From Sinohyriopsis cumingii (taxonomy: Eukaryota; Mollusca; Bivalvia; Unionida; Unionidae): a stretch of 64,000 bases of DNA. The translations under genes and the position numbers were made by a program. The notes beneath the pieces are model-generated. The model did not search any database. It saw only the letters and a program-made list of their open reading frames with translations, and was not told where the DNA came from. The stretch is taken from positions 129,596,016-129,660,015 of the forward strand of contig CM068829.1 of NCBI GenBank assembly GCA_028554795.2, read 5' to 3'. How positions within the stretch are numbered: position 1 is the stretch's first letter; every line of letters starts with the position of its first letter. Of this stretch, positions 1 through 13,700 are shown piece after piece.

Positions 1-964
1 TTACATTGGTTAAATGTTACAGATGTTATTTTTAATAAATTGACATTGTTTGATAAACAAAATGATGGATGTAGGTGAATTTGATATTTATCTGTTGCGT
101 TAATTAAGTGGTTACATTACTTGTGGTTTTTGCATTTCTACCTCAGTATTTTCTTGGGAGACAGTCTGTTATTTAGGTTAGGTTCTCATATGTGGCAACT
201 TGAAAATCAATACAATCAACCTATTTAGAAACATTTAAGGCAAACTTTTTATATTTTGACTCAAATTATGAATACTTATATTTACTATTTTCAGAACATC
301 ATTTACGTGAACAATTATGAAACTAATTATAATTTTCTGAATATTCGGAAAAAAATTACAGACATTATACCCACATAAGTGACATTTTTACAAATAATGA
401 GAAAACAAATTATTCATCGTAGAGTATCATATTTTTTATTTCCCTGAGATGAGATACTTAAGCATTATAGTAAGTGTAAAATCGTTGATCTTTGACCCAT
501 AGGAAATTGTTTTGGTATACTATATTTAGCATTGCTTGTAAGGGACATGTCAGTAATAGTAGATTTCTGTTAAAATTGTGTGGAAGTTTGGGGGGAAAAA
601 TACTGGTTATTTTTATGTTTTCTCATGTGATCAGCAAATATGAAAACAAACTATTATTACATTATGAGAAAATGTAATTTATCAGTTGTTTTCTGTGGAG
701 TCATGCAACACAAATATTTCCTAATTGTTATCATTGTTTTGGAATGGCTGATAATCATTTAAGTAGAAAAAGGTCATAAAACTTAATTTTGTAAATATTT
801 TATCTGAAGATTTCAGTTTTTTAATCAGTACTTACAGGAGTAATGCTAATTGCATATGATTTTTAAAAGGAATATGGTACATCTCAATTTTTTGTTCATC
901 TTTTGAATCTGTTTAATGTACAATAATATTCTAACTCTATATTCTTTAAGTATTCTTAGTATTT
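1..964. other. Intergenic DNA, no gene seen
   Basis: AT-rich sequence with short open frames only. None has codon structure, domain motifs or neighbours that support a gene. Nothing repetitive was seen before the satellite that follows. Confidence 0.6.
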
Positions 965-2395
965 GGATTGTACCCATGCCATAGTCTGTGAGGGGGGTAT
1001 AAAGTGTTATGTCTGTCAGTCAAATCTTGTATATCCCCAACACAATACTTAGATTATATGCCTGCCATATTCTGGGGAGGGGGTATAAAGTGTTATGTCT
1101 GTCAGTCAAATCTTGTATGTCCCCAACACAATACTTAGATTATACACATGCCATATTCTGGGGAGGGAGTATAAAGTGTTAGGTCTGTCAGTCACATCTT
1201 GTATATCCCCAACACAATACTTAGATTATACACATGCCATATTTTATAAAGGGAGTATAAAGTGTTATGTCTGTCAGTCACATCTTGTATATCCCCAACA
1301 CAATACTTAGATTATATGCATGTCATATTCTGGGGAGGGAGTATAAAGTGTTATGTCTGTCAGTCACATCTTGAATATCCCCAGCACAATACTGGAATTA
1401 TATCTGTGCCATATTCTGTGGAGGGAGTATAAAGTGTTATGTCTGTCAGTCAAATCTTGTATATCCCCAAAACCATACTTAGATTATACACATGCCATAT
1501 TCTGGGGAGGGAGTATAAAGTGTTAGGTCTGTCAGCCAAATCTTGTATATCCCCAACACAATACTTAGATTATATGCATGCCATATTCTGGGGAGGGAGT
1601 ATAAAGTGTTACGTCTGTCAGTCAAATCTTGTATATCCCCAAAACAATATTTGGATTATACCCATGCCATATTCTGTGGGGGGCGTATAAAGTGTTATGT
1701 CTGTCAGTCACATCTTGTATATCCCCTTTACAATAATTGGATTATATCTGTGCCACATTCTGTAGAGGGAAAGTGTTGCTTATTGTCTGTCACATCTTGT
1801 AAATACTCACCTCAGTATTTGGATTATACCCAAGCCATATTCTGTGGAGGGGAAAGTGTTGCTTATTCAGTGTATCCCCTAAGGGACAATGACTGACAAT
1901 CAAAAATACCCATGGTATCAGAATTGGGAGTCAGACTGAGTAATGACCAAACTTTGGCATCAAAACTGGGTGTCAAATTAAAATTCTGGGAATCCCTGAA
2001 GCACAAATTAGGGTAAAGGGAAACATTGCTTATTTTGTCTGTCACATCTTTTATATTCCCACTTAAGTATTTGGATTATACCCAAGCCATATTCTATGGA
2101 GGGAGTATGTTGCTTATTGTCCATCTGGCACATTTTGTACCAGTATATATCCATGCTATACTCTATGGAGGGAGCGTGTTGCTTATGTCTGCCTGGCACA
2201 TCTTGTACCAGTATATCCTCACCACAACGCATGTACTTTGATTTATCCATGCCATATTCTATCAAGTTAAAGTGTTGCTTATTGTCTGTCATGTCTTGTA
2301 TATCCCCACCTTAATACCTTGATTATACCCATGCCATATTCTACAGAGGGAAAGTGTTGTTTATATGTCACATCTTGTATATCCCCACCTCAAGA
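965..2395. repeat. 86-bp tandem satellite, decaying to the right
   Basis: A unit of about 86 bp recurs. The string TATGTCTGTCAGTCA returns near 1,009, 1,094, 1,265, 1,351 and 1,438, and each unit also holds a run like TATATCCCCAACACAATAC and CATATTCTGGGGAGGG. About nine regular units end near 1,740. Diverged units with longer spacing continue to about 2,395. The overlapping open frames here repeat one peptide because of the array and are not genes. Confidence 0.9.
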
Positions 2396-2687
2396 GCTTT
2401 GCTCAGTCACTTTTCAAGAACTTCATTAATTGAAACCATAATTTGCTGGGAGGCTGTACATTAAGATCAGTTTTTACCTTGAATCATATTATCAGGGGCA
2501 TCATTATTGTATGGACATGTTTCTCAATTTTGTCTCTGGCCTAATTAAGGAGGGTACAGCACCTACTCTCCCTAGGTGGTACCCTGCCCTCTCAGGGGTG
2601 CATCATAACTTCCCTGGTTTCTGCCCAATCTTAAATCTCCCAAAGTTCAGTATACTGCATATGGTGACATTTTACATGTGTTTTTCA

Positions 2688-5588
2688 TTTTACCGTATAT
2701 ACTCGCATGTAAGCCCATTAGCATATAAGCTTACCCCTCCCAACTGATTAGGTAAAAACACTAAAAAGTGCATGACCAGCATATAAGCCAACCCACAACT
2801 CTGAGACATCACATGATGCACACGGCAAGTTCTAAATGCATTTATTTAGACACACTTATATTTAAAAAAATTACATGTATACTTGAGGTTGGCATGTATG
2901 ATTATTAAAAAGTAATGGCATTAATTTTATGGGTTTTTTTTTATTTCTGCCTAATTTAGATTTTGTGTATAATTTGGTCAAACAATTACAAGAATTTGGC
3001 ATTCGCAAGTTGCTGTAACACTACCTCTCCCTTTTGACTCAATTATTGTTTGTTTTTGCATTATTGCATTGGATGTTTTATATTAGTGCACCAGTAATTA
3101 TGTTTTTATTTTGCCTTGAAATTGTAAATACCTAACTCATTAAAATTTGATCCCAGAATGACAACACATCAAACAACAATACAGTTTGATTCAACACTCA
3201 TAATCAGGCTATTAAACATATTTACTTAATTGCGCCACCGCATGTACGTTGTAGGTTTGAACACATGCTGAATGAAGTACACCCATTAGAGTTGAATCAT
3301 GGGCACCACTGCACTAAACTTTAATGATATCTCCAAAATGCAATAATGAAGTTTCAGAAATAATGCTTCAAAAATTATGCTAATACCTTAAAAGCTGAGT
3401 TGTAGTTTCCTTTGATGTAAGCGACATTATAGCAGACCTGTCAGCTTTCACGCCAGGAGAAGAAAAAAATCCTGATTTTTGGGGTCGCTTCACACCTACC
3501 TCCTGATTTAGTAATATCTCCCAATTTTTGCAGAGAACTCCTGATTATTTCAATATGTCCTCAATTTTCATTTCTCCTAAAAAATCAAAGAAAGTCTTAC
3601 ATACTTAGGTATATCATGTGCAATCCATGGAAGCCAAGTTCTGTTGTATCACCTCTGAATGTTGTTGTGATGAAATAATATATTACTTTTCCAGAAAGAA
3701 TTCGCTTCTTCACTAAATAGAATGTTAAATTTAAACATTTTTTCATGTAAATTTATGATTTTTTAAACTCTACAACAATACAAAAATCAGAAAATAAACC
3801 AGAACCAAACAAAACCACAACAATAAAATTGTTGACAATTAATTTCAGTTACAAGAAAGACCACTATGAATGCTGCAACAATATGCTATAGCACCATTCC
3901 CATTGATGAAGCTTGTACTAGTGAACATCTGGTATTTTTGTACCTTATATACGACCGTCAATTACCATAAAAAAAAATAAAAGGAATGAAAATACATAGC
4001 ACGCATCATACATGCGCTCAGAAAACTATTTCAGAATACATGTTTTATAGTAAACAATAATAAAAGCCTTACGAGTTGACAATAAGGAAATAAGGTCAGA
4101 TATACAGCCAGGGGAAAATAGTTGCCACATGTATGGTACCATGAGGCTGCCTCCTCAGTTCTACAAAATCCTTTATTTCCCAGTGAGATGCTGGTGCTTG
4201 CATAACACATGGTAGTATAGAACATGGTTTCTTTGTATTATGACGGAGGGCCAATAGTTTTCACAAAATAGTTGCATCGATAAGGATTAACTTTTAGTTA
4301 GTTGTGCTGGCTTTCTTGCTTGTTTATTTAAGACTAACCTTTAGCTATTGTGCAGTTTGGCCACAGCTGACCAGAATATGAAAATAGGGCATGTCCTGGG
4401 GAAAAATAAGGCAATTCACAGGGAGAAACTGCATGTCCTTTGCGAATTTCACGCATATTGGACCTGGGAGATTGGTCAATATTTAGTGAAAACAAGGCTC
4501 TAAAATGCCACGAAAAACCTTCTGATTTTAGGTCCCTATCGCCCTATTTTTTTCAGTCTCCCTACTTGGCTTTTGAGAAGTTGACAGGTATGCCTTACAC
4601 CCCGTTTTAGAAAACTACGGTAATCCTGTCAATATTATGGCACATCAATGTATTGATATAGTTGCTGGTCAAAATTCCCTCTTATGATAAGCCTATTTCA
4701 GGGTTTTAATGATTAATTGGTTTGCATTGTTGTTGAAAAACAAAAGACAAATCCGCCAACTATCAACAAAGGAGACACCAAAACATCAAGCTTTCCATTA
4801 TGTTGAAAGTTATGATGTTAAAGTTATGATGTTGTTCAGCCAAAACACAAAACTAAAATAGATTAATGATGATCTTAGTTGATCTATAATGAGTATTTTA
4901 GTCTTTATTATTACTACTTTTCGTGAACATGTAAGTTATGCTGGTTATGTGCCTTGTACAATCAAACATGCATACCATTTCATAAATATTACCTCAGCTT
5001 GTAGGATCGCTTATATCGTTGAAATTAAGTAACTTGTGAGTGCGTGATTCAACGTAAAGGAAACAGCTATTAAGGACTAGCTGAAATGTTATCTGGAAGA
5101 ATGCAGTTTGGTTGAAACAATAAATAAAGCAAAATCTGCATCTAATATGTTTGGGAATAAACAAGAATTTAAGTGATGCTATGCACACTTTGCACTGTGT
5201 AAGTACTGTACATTATAGTTGAGCCTGGTCTCCCAGGTAAACTCAACCGGCCAGCGAGTTGTGAAGTCTTTATTTACCTTTATTTAATTTTGTGATGGAG
5301 AAATAAGAAAATATGCACATGCAAAATAATAACAAACTCATTCATAGTTCTTTTTAACAGTTTAAAAAGTGTCGGGACACCGGAAATGATTTTTTTACAT
5401 GCATATGTCTTAAGACATGGAAAAAGAATGTTTTTTCGTGCACCAAGATTCACATCCATTACAGTAGTCAACAAAAAGACTTAAAAACATACAAGTTTAG
5501 ACATTGACTCATGGATAGGCTGACCCCCTTTTTTCCAAGTCTTTATTTTTTCCTAAATTATTCAACTTATATGTGGGTATATATGGTA
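2688..5588. mobile_element. Candidate DNA element with short TIRs and a 12-bp flanking repeat
   Basis: The left end TACCGTATATACTCGCATG (from 2,691) matches, inverted, the right end near 5,565-5,588 at about 19 of 23 positions. The perfect 12-mer ATGTGTTTTTCA lies just outside both ends (2,676-2,687 and 5,589-5,600) and looks like a target duplication. The 2.9-kb interior has no convincing transposase frame. A 12-bp duplication is long for common cut-and-paste families, so the class is open. The pairing could also be two separate inserts. Confidence 0.45.
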
Positions 5589-5600
5589 ATGTGTTTTTCA

Positions 5601-6300
5601 GGCATTAACTTAGCAGAACTGTCTGATACACTTACAGTGTAGATATTGCATTGGACTGCATATAAATGTCCTCACTAGCATAGATGCTGCCCTCAGAAGA
5701 GATTTCATCTTGTTTATAATGTTCTGACAGGCAGCTAGTCCAGTTCTGACAAGCAAATAATCCAGCCCTCACAGGCAACTAGTCCAGTTCTGACAAGCAA
5801 ATAATCCAGCCCTCACAGGCAACTAGCCCAGCCCTGACTACCAATTCAGGGACAAAACTGGGAAGTTTATTATATTTGTTTTCTTTTTTTCAAGAAGGGC
5901 ACAACTCAAGGTCCACAATAATTAGGGTGCATAAATACATTGTTTAGTATTTTGACCAATACATGTATATGAAGAATATTTTTTATTGTTTTATGCACAC
6001 CTTCCATTACTTTTAGTAAAGAGTAAATTCAGCTGATTCTAAAGTACAATTTTGAGTAATTTCTAAATAAGAATATAAAGTTCTCTGATCAAGTATTTTA
6101 AAGGACAAGAAAATGTTTACTATGATTAAGTATTGATGATGTACACAGAAAAAGATTGGACAAAATTATAGACTACATTTTCTTGACCATGAACAAAACA
6201 CACTATACATCTAGTAGCTGTTGTGGGATTTTTCTTGTTTCTTTGGACTATTATTATTTTAAGTAAAGATCATATTGGTAGTAGCATATTTAAAGTTGAG
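5601..6300. other. Intergenic DNA with a short tandem duplication
   Basis: No gene seen. A unit of about 44 bp built on TAGTCCAGTTCTGAC and ATAATCCAGCCCTCACAGGC is present about twice between 5,735 and 5,830. The rest is AT-rich and unremarkable. Confidence 0.6.
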
Positions 6301-6311
6301 CTTCTAAACAT

Positions 6312-6450
6312 ATGTGTATGAATGTTTGTGTATGCACATGTATGTATGTTTGTATGTATGTATGTATATGTGTGTCTATGTATGGATGTATGTATGTTTG
6401 TATGTATGTATGTATATGTGTGTCTATATATGTATGTATGTATGTATATG
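6312..6450. repeat. TATG-type microsatellite
   Basis: Imperfect runs of TATG/TGTATG dominate this stretch. The open frames read in both directions across it (Tyr/Ile/His-rich or Cys/Met/Val-rich) come from the repeat. Confidence 0.9.
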
Positions 6451-6652
6451 TACACTGCTTATTACTTAAAATTCTGTTAATGGACCCACATAACAAATGA
6501 AGGAGCTTTGTTTTGAAGGGATGTGAAGTCTTTGTCAAGAATAAGGATTAAAAACACAAAAATAAGTATTTCATGCTGGGAAATCAATATTGTTCTCATT
6601 AGTCAAGAACTAAAACAAAGCAAAATCAGAAGGAAATGTTTGACAATATTGG

Positions 6653-6902
6653 GGGGCCCCGAGTGGCCGAGTGGTCTAAAGCGCTCTTCGTTATGGATCA
6701 CTGCCATCTCACCTCTGCGGCGGTTCGAGTCTAAGATTCAGCCAATGTGGGTATGTGAGAAAGCTTGCCAGTAGCTTCTCATGGGTCGGTGGTTCTTTCC
6801 GGGGTTTTCCCGGGTTCTTCCTCCACCATTAATACTGGCCGCCATGTATAGCCTATCGTGTGCTGAAAAATGGCGGTAAACCCCACAACAACAACAACAA
6901 AA
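6653..6902 (+). mobile_element. tRNA-derived SINE, full-length copy
   Basis: The 5' head has a tRNA-like A box (TGGCCGAGTGG, near 6,664) and B box (GGTTCGAGTCT, near 6,721), the internal RNA polymerase III promoter of SINEs. A body with GGTTTTCCCGGGTTCTTCC follows, and the 3' tail is a short CAA repeat. A perfect 13-bp target duplication, TTGACAATATTGG, flanks it at 6,640-6,652 and 6,903-6,915. At least four more copies or fragments lie in the window. The head resembles class II (Leu/Ser) tRNAs. The superfamily is not assigned here. Confidence 0.93.
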
Positions 6903-6919
6903 TTGACAATATTGGAGCA

Positions 6920-8141
6920 GTTCAAAAGAATTCATGACCATACCAGTGCTGTAAGCGGAGAGGCAGTATGCTGAGGGATTTTATACTGGGGATAGCAATT
7001 AGCAGACCTACCAACCCTTATAATTTTTGCCGTAAGTTTTGCGAAAATGACCCATAAAATACAGACTTACGGAATAAAAGCAAAAAGTACGGAAAAATGA
7101 TTGATCCGAATAATCTGGATAATTGGTTCATCCGTGATTGATTTTGATCCAGGTTTCATATTGTCATTAATGGCATTAGTCAGGGAACCAGACTAGCTTT
7201 ACCGCAGTATCTAAGACGCTTTAAACTGCACATTTATTTCAAGCAAAGCGTCTGAATGAACAAACTATTGATTATATAATTTTTATTAAAAATGGAGGCT
7301 AGCAAGCGAAGCATGTTGAAGACGAAAGGGATAAAAGCCTGTTAAAACATGTTAATAATCGGCACAGAAGAATATTCAGATTCTCGTGAATAAAAGCAGG
7401 AAGTGACACAGTTACCTTTTATGGACATTACGTGCCAATTTGAGTGCCCCGTGGCGAGAGTTATGATTGCCGTCATAATGTGAAATTGAAATGTATTCCA
7501 AGAAATGACGGGTGCATAGAAACACCGGAACGCAATAGAAACACCGAAACGCACTTGAGTTATATCGTATATACCATAGTGTATATTGGTTGTGTATGTA
7601 TACTTCAGATATTGACATTTAGTATTAGTTATATAATAAATTAATGTACTTTTCTGCATGGCGTTTTTCCATTAGGAGACATAGGACATGAAAATTGAAA
7701 TACCAGTTTCTGCAAGTAAATCAAGTTATTTTTCAATTGAGATGCATCCAGGAATTATAAAAATTAAGCCTCAACTGTCTCTGTCATGCATCTCGGCATG
7801 ATTTCGGGACATGAAATGAGTGTAGGGTGGGCAATTTTCAAAATGCATTTTTGTCAATTTTCAGAAAAACATGGTCCCACTTGATTTCATGATAACGAAC
7901 AGAGTCTGTAACTCTTGTTATTGCCCAAAATATGTTTATAGCTTCAATGTTAATTAGGACAACAATGTGAAACAAACCCAAATCATCATTTACATGAGTC
8001 TTTTCAATTATCTGTATTATTTTGAATAAGTCCTTCTAGGACTAAATTCCTACAGGAATAATTTTGCCATGACACCGTTCAGTTAAATAAATTGAATACA
8101 TACACTTCAAGAGAAGAAACAATATTTTGTTTATCTGAATG

Positions 8142-8192
<51 letters not shown>

Positions 8193-8900
8193 ACCTCAAG
8201 AGGTTATTAAATTGAGTTTTGCACACTAACGTCGTTGACCGACAATTGGGTCATTGCGCTAAATATTTGAGTGAAAACTTGGCCTACGCACCGGTCATAG
8301 CAGACATGGCTGAAACGACCAGATAGTACACATGAAATGAGACTTCGTACGGTAAATAGAGCTTACTCAGAAATATGAAATAAATAAAGATATATTCAAA
8401 ATTGTTGGCAGTTTAAGACCTAATGTGTTTATTATTATTACCTCCTCTTAATGTATGGAAATAAAACTTTTGAAATTTTCAATGCTTCGCAAAAACACTT
8501 AATTTTCCCTCCACAGGCCGCTTAGTGCCATAAACATGGATCCGGATATGTGTTCTGTTGGGTGCCTAAACTTTTCCATGCATAAATGCGAAATTTATAT
8601 GAAAATATGCCGTAAAAGCAGACCACTGTTCTGGAACCTAAGCGGCCACAGAAAACGGGAAGCCAGATACAGTTATGCCCCCTGACAGTCCTATGTCTAC
8701 CATTAGTCTGTATTAGAGCTCTTACGAAAGGATGGCTTCATGTAATCATATTCTCAAGTTGCTGAATATGATCCGCGACAGTATTTCTGTAAGATACAAA
8801 AACATAATATTATTACAAAAACAAACACCACGAAATTAGAAAAACATTAAAAAAATAAAAAACATGCTGAGAATATTTCAGGTAGGTAACATTATTAGGT
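6920..8900. other. Intergenic DNA with an AT microsatellite
   Basis: No supportable gene. An (AT)n run occupies about 8,144-8,186. A stretch near 8,515-8,655 has inverted blocks (AGGCCGCTTAG and CTAAGCGGCC) and could be a small foldback element. Paired short frames around 7,342-7,659 on opposite strands lack other support. Confidence 0.55.
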
Positions 8901-8904
8901 CTTT

Positions 8905-9320
8905 AAGTTTGTTCTTGCAGTCGAAATAAGTGAGTTTTTAGAGCCCTCTTGAATGTGATCACTGTCTTTGTGTCTAAGTTCAGTGGGCAATTCATTCCAC
9001 GTTACTGGGCCCTGGTATGCAAAAGAACGCTGTCTATATAACTTTGTTTTCAAAGGGGGAATAATGAGTATACGATTGTCAGAAGAGGAGCGTAAGATCT
9101 TGCTGGTGTGTACACATGGGTGAGGTCAGATAGGTATGTTGGACTAGTGTCCGACAGTGAAACGTAGCACAGAGAACAAATCTTATGTTTGATTCAGGAT
9201 CAAATGGATAGCCAATGTAGGGTACAGAGCAGCGGGGAGGTGTGCTCTGATCGTGGTACTCTAAGTATGATCCGAGCAGCTGTGTTTTGAACTTTTTGAA
9301 GTTTCTGGAGTAGATATTGA
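8905..9320 (-). pseudogene. Non-LTR retrotransposon reverse transcriptase, C-terminal remnant
   Basis: Read on the minus strand from about 9,318, the translation begins with LQKLQKVQNTAARII, then a segment with SEHTSPLLCTLHWLSI. This matches the well-known post-thumb region of CR1/Rex/Jockey-type reverse transcriptases, in which an LQ..QN.AAR start is followed by ..H..P.L..LHWLP. The frame then shifts but keeps recognisable blocks (SLSDTSPTYLSDLTHVYTPARS; later GPVTWN-like and a terminal LF.LQ block). Several frameshifts and stops mark it as dead. It probably represents the 3' end of a 5'-truncated LINE copy. Confidence 0.85.
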
Positions 9321-9660
9321 GATGAACCAGAAAGAATTGATATAGGATATTGTGTTTCAGTGTTTCTATTGCATTTCCAGTGTTTTATGCACTGAGAAAT
9401 GACATCCGGTTGAGAGATGATAACAAGCTATTGAGCTGCAATGGGTTTTTAACTGAAGTTTGTGCAACTGTACTAGTGGTAAATAAGGTCTACATGTACT
9501 TTCTGAACTTTTCAGTTGAACATATTGTGTACTGTCGCTGCATATTTCGCAATACCAAACTTTTCAATACCTTACTGAAAACTGGTCAGACTTACAGAGA
9601 AAAATTCAACTGCCTTACTGAGACAGTCTCGTTAGTGTTGGCAGGTCTGATTTAGTATTA
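9321..9660. other. Intergenic DNA
   Basis: An open frame of about 100 codons on the plus strand (9,350-9,655) shows no motif I recognise and no typical gene context. It is left as unassigned rather than called a gene. Confidence 0.5.
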
Positions 9661-9672
9661 CATTTGAAAGTT

Positions 9673-9913
9673 GTTGTTGTAGGATTTAACGCCATTTTTT
9701 AGCACATGATACATGGCGGCCAGTATAAATGGTGGAGGAAGAACCCGGGGGAAAACCCTGGAAGGAACCACCGACCCACAAGAAGCTACTGGCAAGCTTT
9801 CACACATACCCACATTAGCCGAATCCGAGACTTGAACCCATGCAGACAGAGGTCAGATGGCAGTGATCTGTAACAGAGAGTGCTTTAAACCACTCGGCCT
9901 CTCAGGGGCCCCT
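9673..9913 (-). mobile_element. tRNA-derived SINE, minus-strand copy
   Basis: Same family as the copy at 6,653, read in reverse: GTTGTTGT tail first, then the body with GGCGGCCAGTATAAATGG, then the tRNA-like head ending near the GGGGCCCC block. Target duplication CATTTGAAAGTT lies at 9,661-9,672 and 9,914-9,925. Confidence 0.92.
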
Positions 9914-9954
9914 CATTTGAAAGTTAACATTTTTATAAATGATACAGGTTGATG

Positions 9955-10700
9955 TGGCTATGCTGTAAAATCTTTATAAAAAAATATGGGTTGATGTAGC
10001 CATGCTGTAAAAGTTTAATAAATAATATGGGTTGATGTAGCCATGTTGCAAAATCTTTATAAATAATATGGGTTGATGTGTGTGGCCCATGCTGTAAAAG
10101 CTAAATAAATGATATGGGTTGATGTAACCATGCTGTAAAATCTTCATAAATAATATGGGCTGATGTGTGTGACCTATGCTGTAAAAGCTTTGTAAATAAT
10201 ATGGGTTGAGTTGATGTGGCCCATGCTGTAAAAGCTTTATAAATAATATAGGTTGATGAGTCCCATGCTGTAAAATTTTATAAATAATAATGGTTGATGT
10301 GGCCCTTCCTGTAAAATCTTTATAAATAATATAGGTTGATGTGTGTGGCCCATGCTGTAAAAGCTTAATAAATTTATGTGGCCCATGCTGTAAAATCTTT
10401 ATAACTAATATGGGTTGAGTTGATGTGGCCCATGCTGTAAAAACTTTATAAATAATATAGGTTGATGAGGCCCATGCTGTAAAAGCTTCAAAAATAATAC
10501 AGCTTGATGTGGCCCATGCTGTAAAAGCTTTATAAATAATATAGGTTGATGTGGACCATGCTGTAAAAACTTTATAAATAATATAGGTTGGTGTGTGTGG
10601 CTCATGCTATAAAAGCTTAATAAATAATATGGGTTGATGTGGACCATGCTGTAAAATCTTTATAAATAATATGGCTTGAGTTGATGTGACTCATGCTGTA
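9955..10700. repeat. Minisatellite, 40-58 bp unit
   Basis: Units of the form ATAATATGGGTTGATGTGG plus CATGCTGTAAAAGCTTTATA recur more than a dozen times with variable spacing. The minus-strand frame at 10,405-10,647 is an artefact of this array: it repeats HQPILFIKFLQHGP-type peptides. Confidence 0.9.
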
Positions 10701-13700
10701 AAAGAAATCTTGTTTTGCAGAGTTATATCTTCTGAGTGCCTATTTTATACAAGATAACAATACAATACACAGTTATTACACAGCATTGTAAAGAATGAAT
10801 CGCATAGATCCTTTATTATTGATTATAAAGGGCTTTTGTATTTGACTTTTTTCCAGAACGTGTACTAACACAGCTCAATCAGTCATGAAAAGTGTGGCAT
10901 TTATGAATAAAAGATCTTTTGTTGACTATAGTTTTGGTCTTGCCTAATAAACGGCATTTATATGCCTAACCAAGTGTGTGGAAATGCATATAATGTTACA
11001 GTTGCCTTTCCTTCTACCCATCTCAACTTGCCTTTGCATTTAGGTCATTGTTCGTGCACTGTTGACTCCAGTGTCATGCAGCTTGGTATGCTGAACCTTT
11101 GAACATCATCTTCCACCAAAAGTAAGTTAACATTACCCATATTTCTTGCTTCAGCAACTGGGTATGTTTGCTATAAAAACAGTTTCCTGTGGACTGTTTA
11201 CAGCAAAGTAGTAAATTGATTGACACAGACTATGATACAGTTTCACAAGTCACATAATCTTAGTATCCGTCACGTAGTTTCTTTATTATTCTTGAGGTTA
11301 TACTCAGTATATTTTTAATTGAAATCTTGAAGTCACCTTTTATATATTTTATATTGATACCTTTTGCGAGTATACTTATACTCAGTTGAAGGGGGGGGTA
11401 TATAGGAATCCTCGTGTACAACCTTCCATTTTAACATATCCCACAGTATTTGATGGATTGCCATGAAACTTGGTGAGTACTGTCACCTGAAGATTATGCT
11501 TTGTCAACTGAAGATATACATGTTGACTTATCATTTTTCCTGCACTATTTTCAGAAGAGTTAAGTGTTATTTCTTTGTGAAAAATATTTTTCAAATACTC
11601 AAAAAAACAATTATACCATCATTTTGTAATTTGTATGTACTAGTCATTTACCTTAAGAATTGTTTTAAATTATAATGTGTGGTATAGAAGTCTCTTTCCT
11701 TCACATTACGCATGATGTAGAGCACCCATAACCTGCTAACCACAGCCAATTCCTTCCATTATGGTCAGATGCCTGTGATGTCAATGTATAGTGGTAGAGG
11801 CCCATCCTGTCAGAACAGTGCTCTATCAATTCCATACATTTGAGATTTAACATCGGAAGTGGTTTTAGGAATACAAATTGATTTGATGGGTTTGGCAATC
11901 CTCCTTTGGAACAGTGCATAACATTAGTTACCATAGCAAACGAAGATCTTCCGATTCTAACTTTGTCTTCATCCGCCACAATATTGCGCCATGTGAACAA
12001 AAGTTGTTTAGATTATAGTTCACAATGGTGGCTTACATCATAGGTTTCTTATGATCGTACCTGAAGGAAAATGATGTACTAATTGAAGCATTTTGAGAGT
12101 GGTGAGAGCACTATCTTGGGAGTAGTTTGGTTGGCTGCATTTATTTGTGCTAGCATTGGAGTCTTCAGTTCCTCTTTCTCAATAGTGTATCCCCACCCAC
12201 GTCTCTAAAAGAAGAGAACTCTTGGAAGGGCCAAAGTTTTGAACAAAGGAACAGTAGCATAATACTAATTTTTCATTTTTCTTCCTCCAGCCTAGATTAT
12301 ACCCTATCTTTATTAATTGACAAAATAATAATATTGGAGTGATTTCAGGACTGACCTTGACATTCCTGGTTTAATACAGTGGGTGGCTGTTATGCATACA
12401 TAAAATGGTCATGTGACCAATCATAGCCATGAAAGTCTGGGTGGCAGAATTATATAAACTTATTGTTGACAGGGATAATTGTTACTCAAATAAGAAAACT
12501 AAAGCTAAAATATTTGTATTTAGCACTTTTGAATTTCCCCATATTGTTATATATTTTGAGCTATATGTATGTGTTCCTCACTGCTGCTACATCATTTTGC
12601 CACCCAGTAACATTATTCTGGTCAGTTATGAAATACTTGCTCAAAAGTTTCTATATAAAATAAAAATAATTGAAATAATAGTTCAGTTTTAAAAAAATAA
12701 AGAACTCAAATAAATTTTGTTTATTTAATTGCTCAGTATTTAAGTAGCTACTTTTGAACCAGTTGGCTTTCACCCACTGATTTGTGTGTGTCTCAGCCTT
12801 TGAGTCTGTGTGTGTGTGTGTGTTGCAATGTACAGTAATACTAATAGTGTTCATTGAATTACAAATGAATGGACTATTTCAGACAAGTATTCCTTCTGTG
12901 ATACAGAATTTGGGGAGATGATTCGATTTAATAATAGGTAGGAACTTAAATTTGCACCCACCTCTGTTCTCAAGTCAGTGAAGGAAGATTTCATAGTCAC
13001 ACCTTTCTGTAAATACCAACAATCCATAGGCAAACTTAACTTTCTCAAACTGGGCAAAACATTGCGCAGATCTTACATTATCACTTGTCACTTAAGTTTG
13101 GTCTGATCCAGAAAAGTAAATGATGGTTTATATATCGGGATTATGCCTGAATGCCTTCATTGATGGGAATAGCCAGAGATCAAAATGTCACATGTGGAAT
13201 GGAATTACTAACCATGTCTCTTTTAAAGTATGATCGACTAGGTCCAATGTCAGAATGGGTGATACGAGAACTCTGAGGAGCTTTTTAACACTGTGAGTTT
13301 GTTTTCATCAGGTTATTGCATTTCTTTAAACAATAAGCTTGCATTAACCACTAGTGGAAAGAATTATACAGCAGAATTTTGACAAATTCAAAACGTTTGG
13401 CATTTTCACTTAAATGAACACACAGCATCGCTGGATCAAGGGAAGTCATACGGAGTGGGCGATATGGGCAACCACCTGGGGCTCAGTTTCACAGAGTTTG
13501 CAGTATTTTTTCCGGTGGGGGTTGGGGCACAAAAGGCAATGCTTGCCCAGGGCATTGTTTCATCATGTGCAAACTTGTGATGACCCTGTCTGGAATCTGA
13601 TTGTTTGATTAAAACCATATGTTCAAGCTCTTGTTGTGATCTTGCTTTATTTGGAGGCTAATTTGTTTTATATCTTTTTTTCTTTGTTCTTTCTTTTTTC

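Noticed and set aside
1095-1896. Protein-coding gene from the overlapping repeated-peptide frames
   Set aside because: They follow the 86-bp satellite, whose length is not a multiple of three, so repeated peptides in shifting frames are expected.
6653-6740. tRNA gene
   Set aside because: A- and B-box sequences are present, but the unit continues into a SINE body with a CAA tail and a target duplication, and it recurs in the window.
11701-12000. Host gene on the minus strand
   Set aside because: A 99-codon open frame with no domain, splice context or repeat elsewhere in the window. Length alone is not enough in AT-rich DNA.
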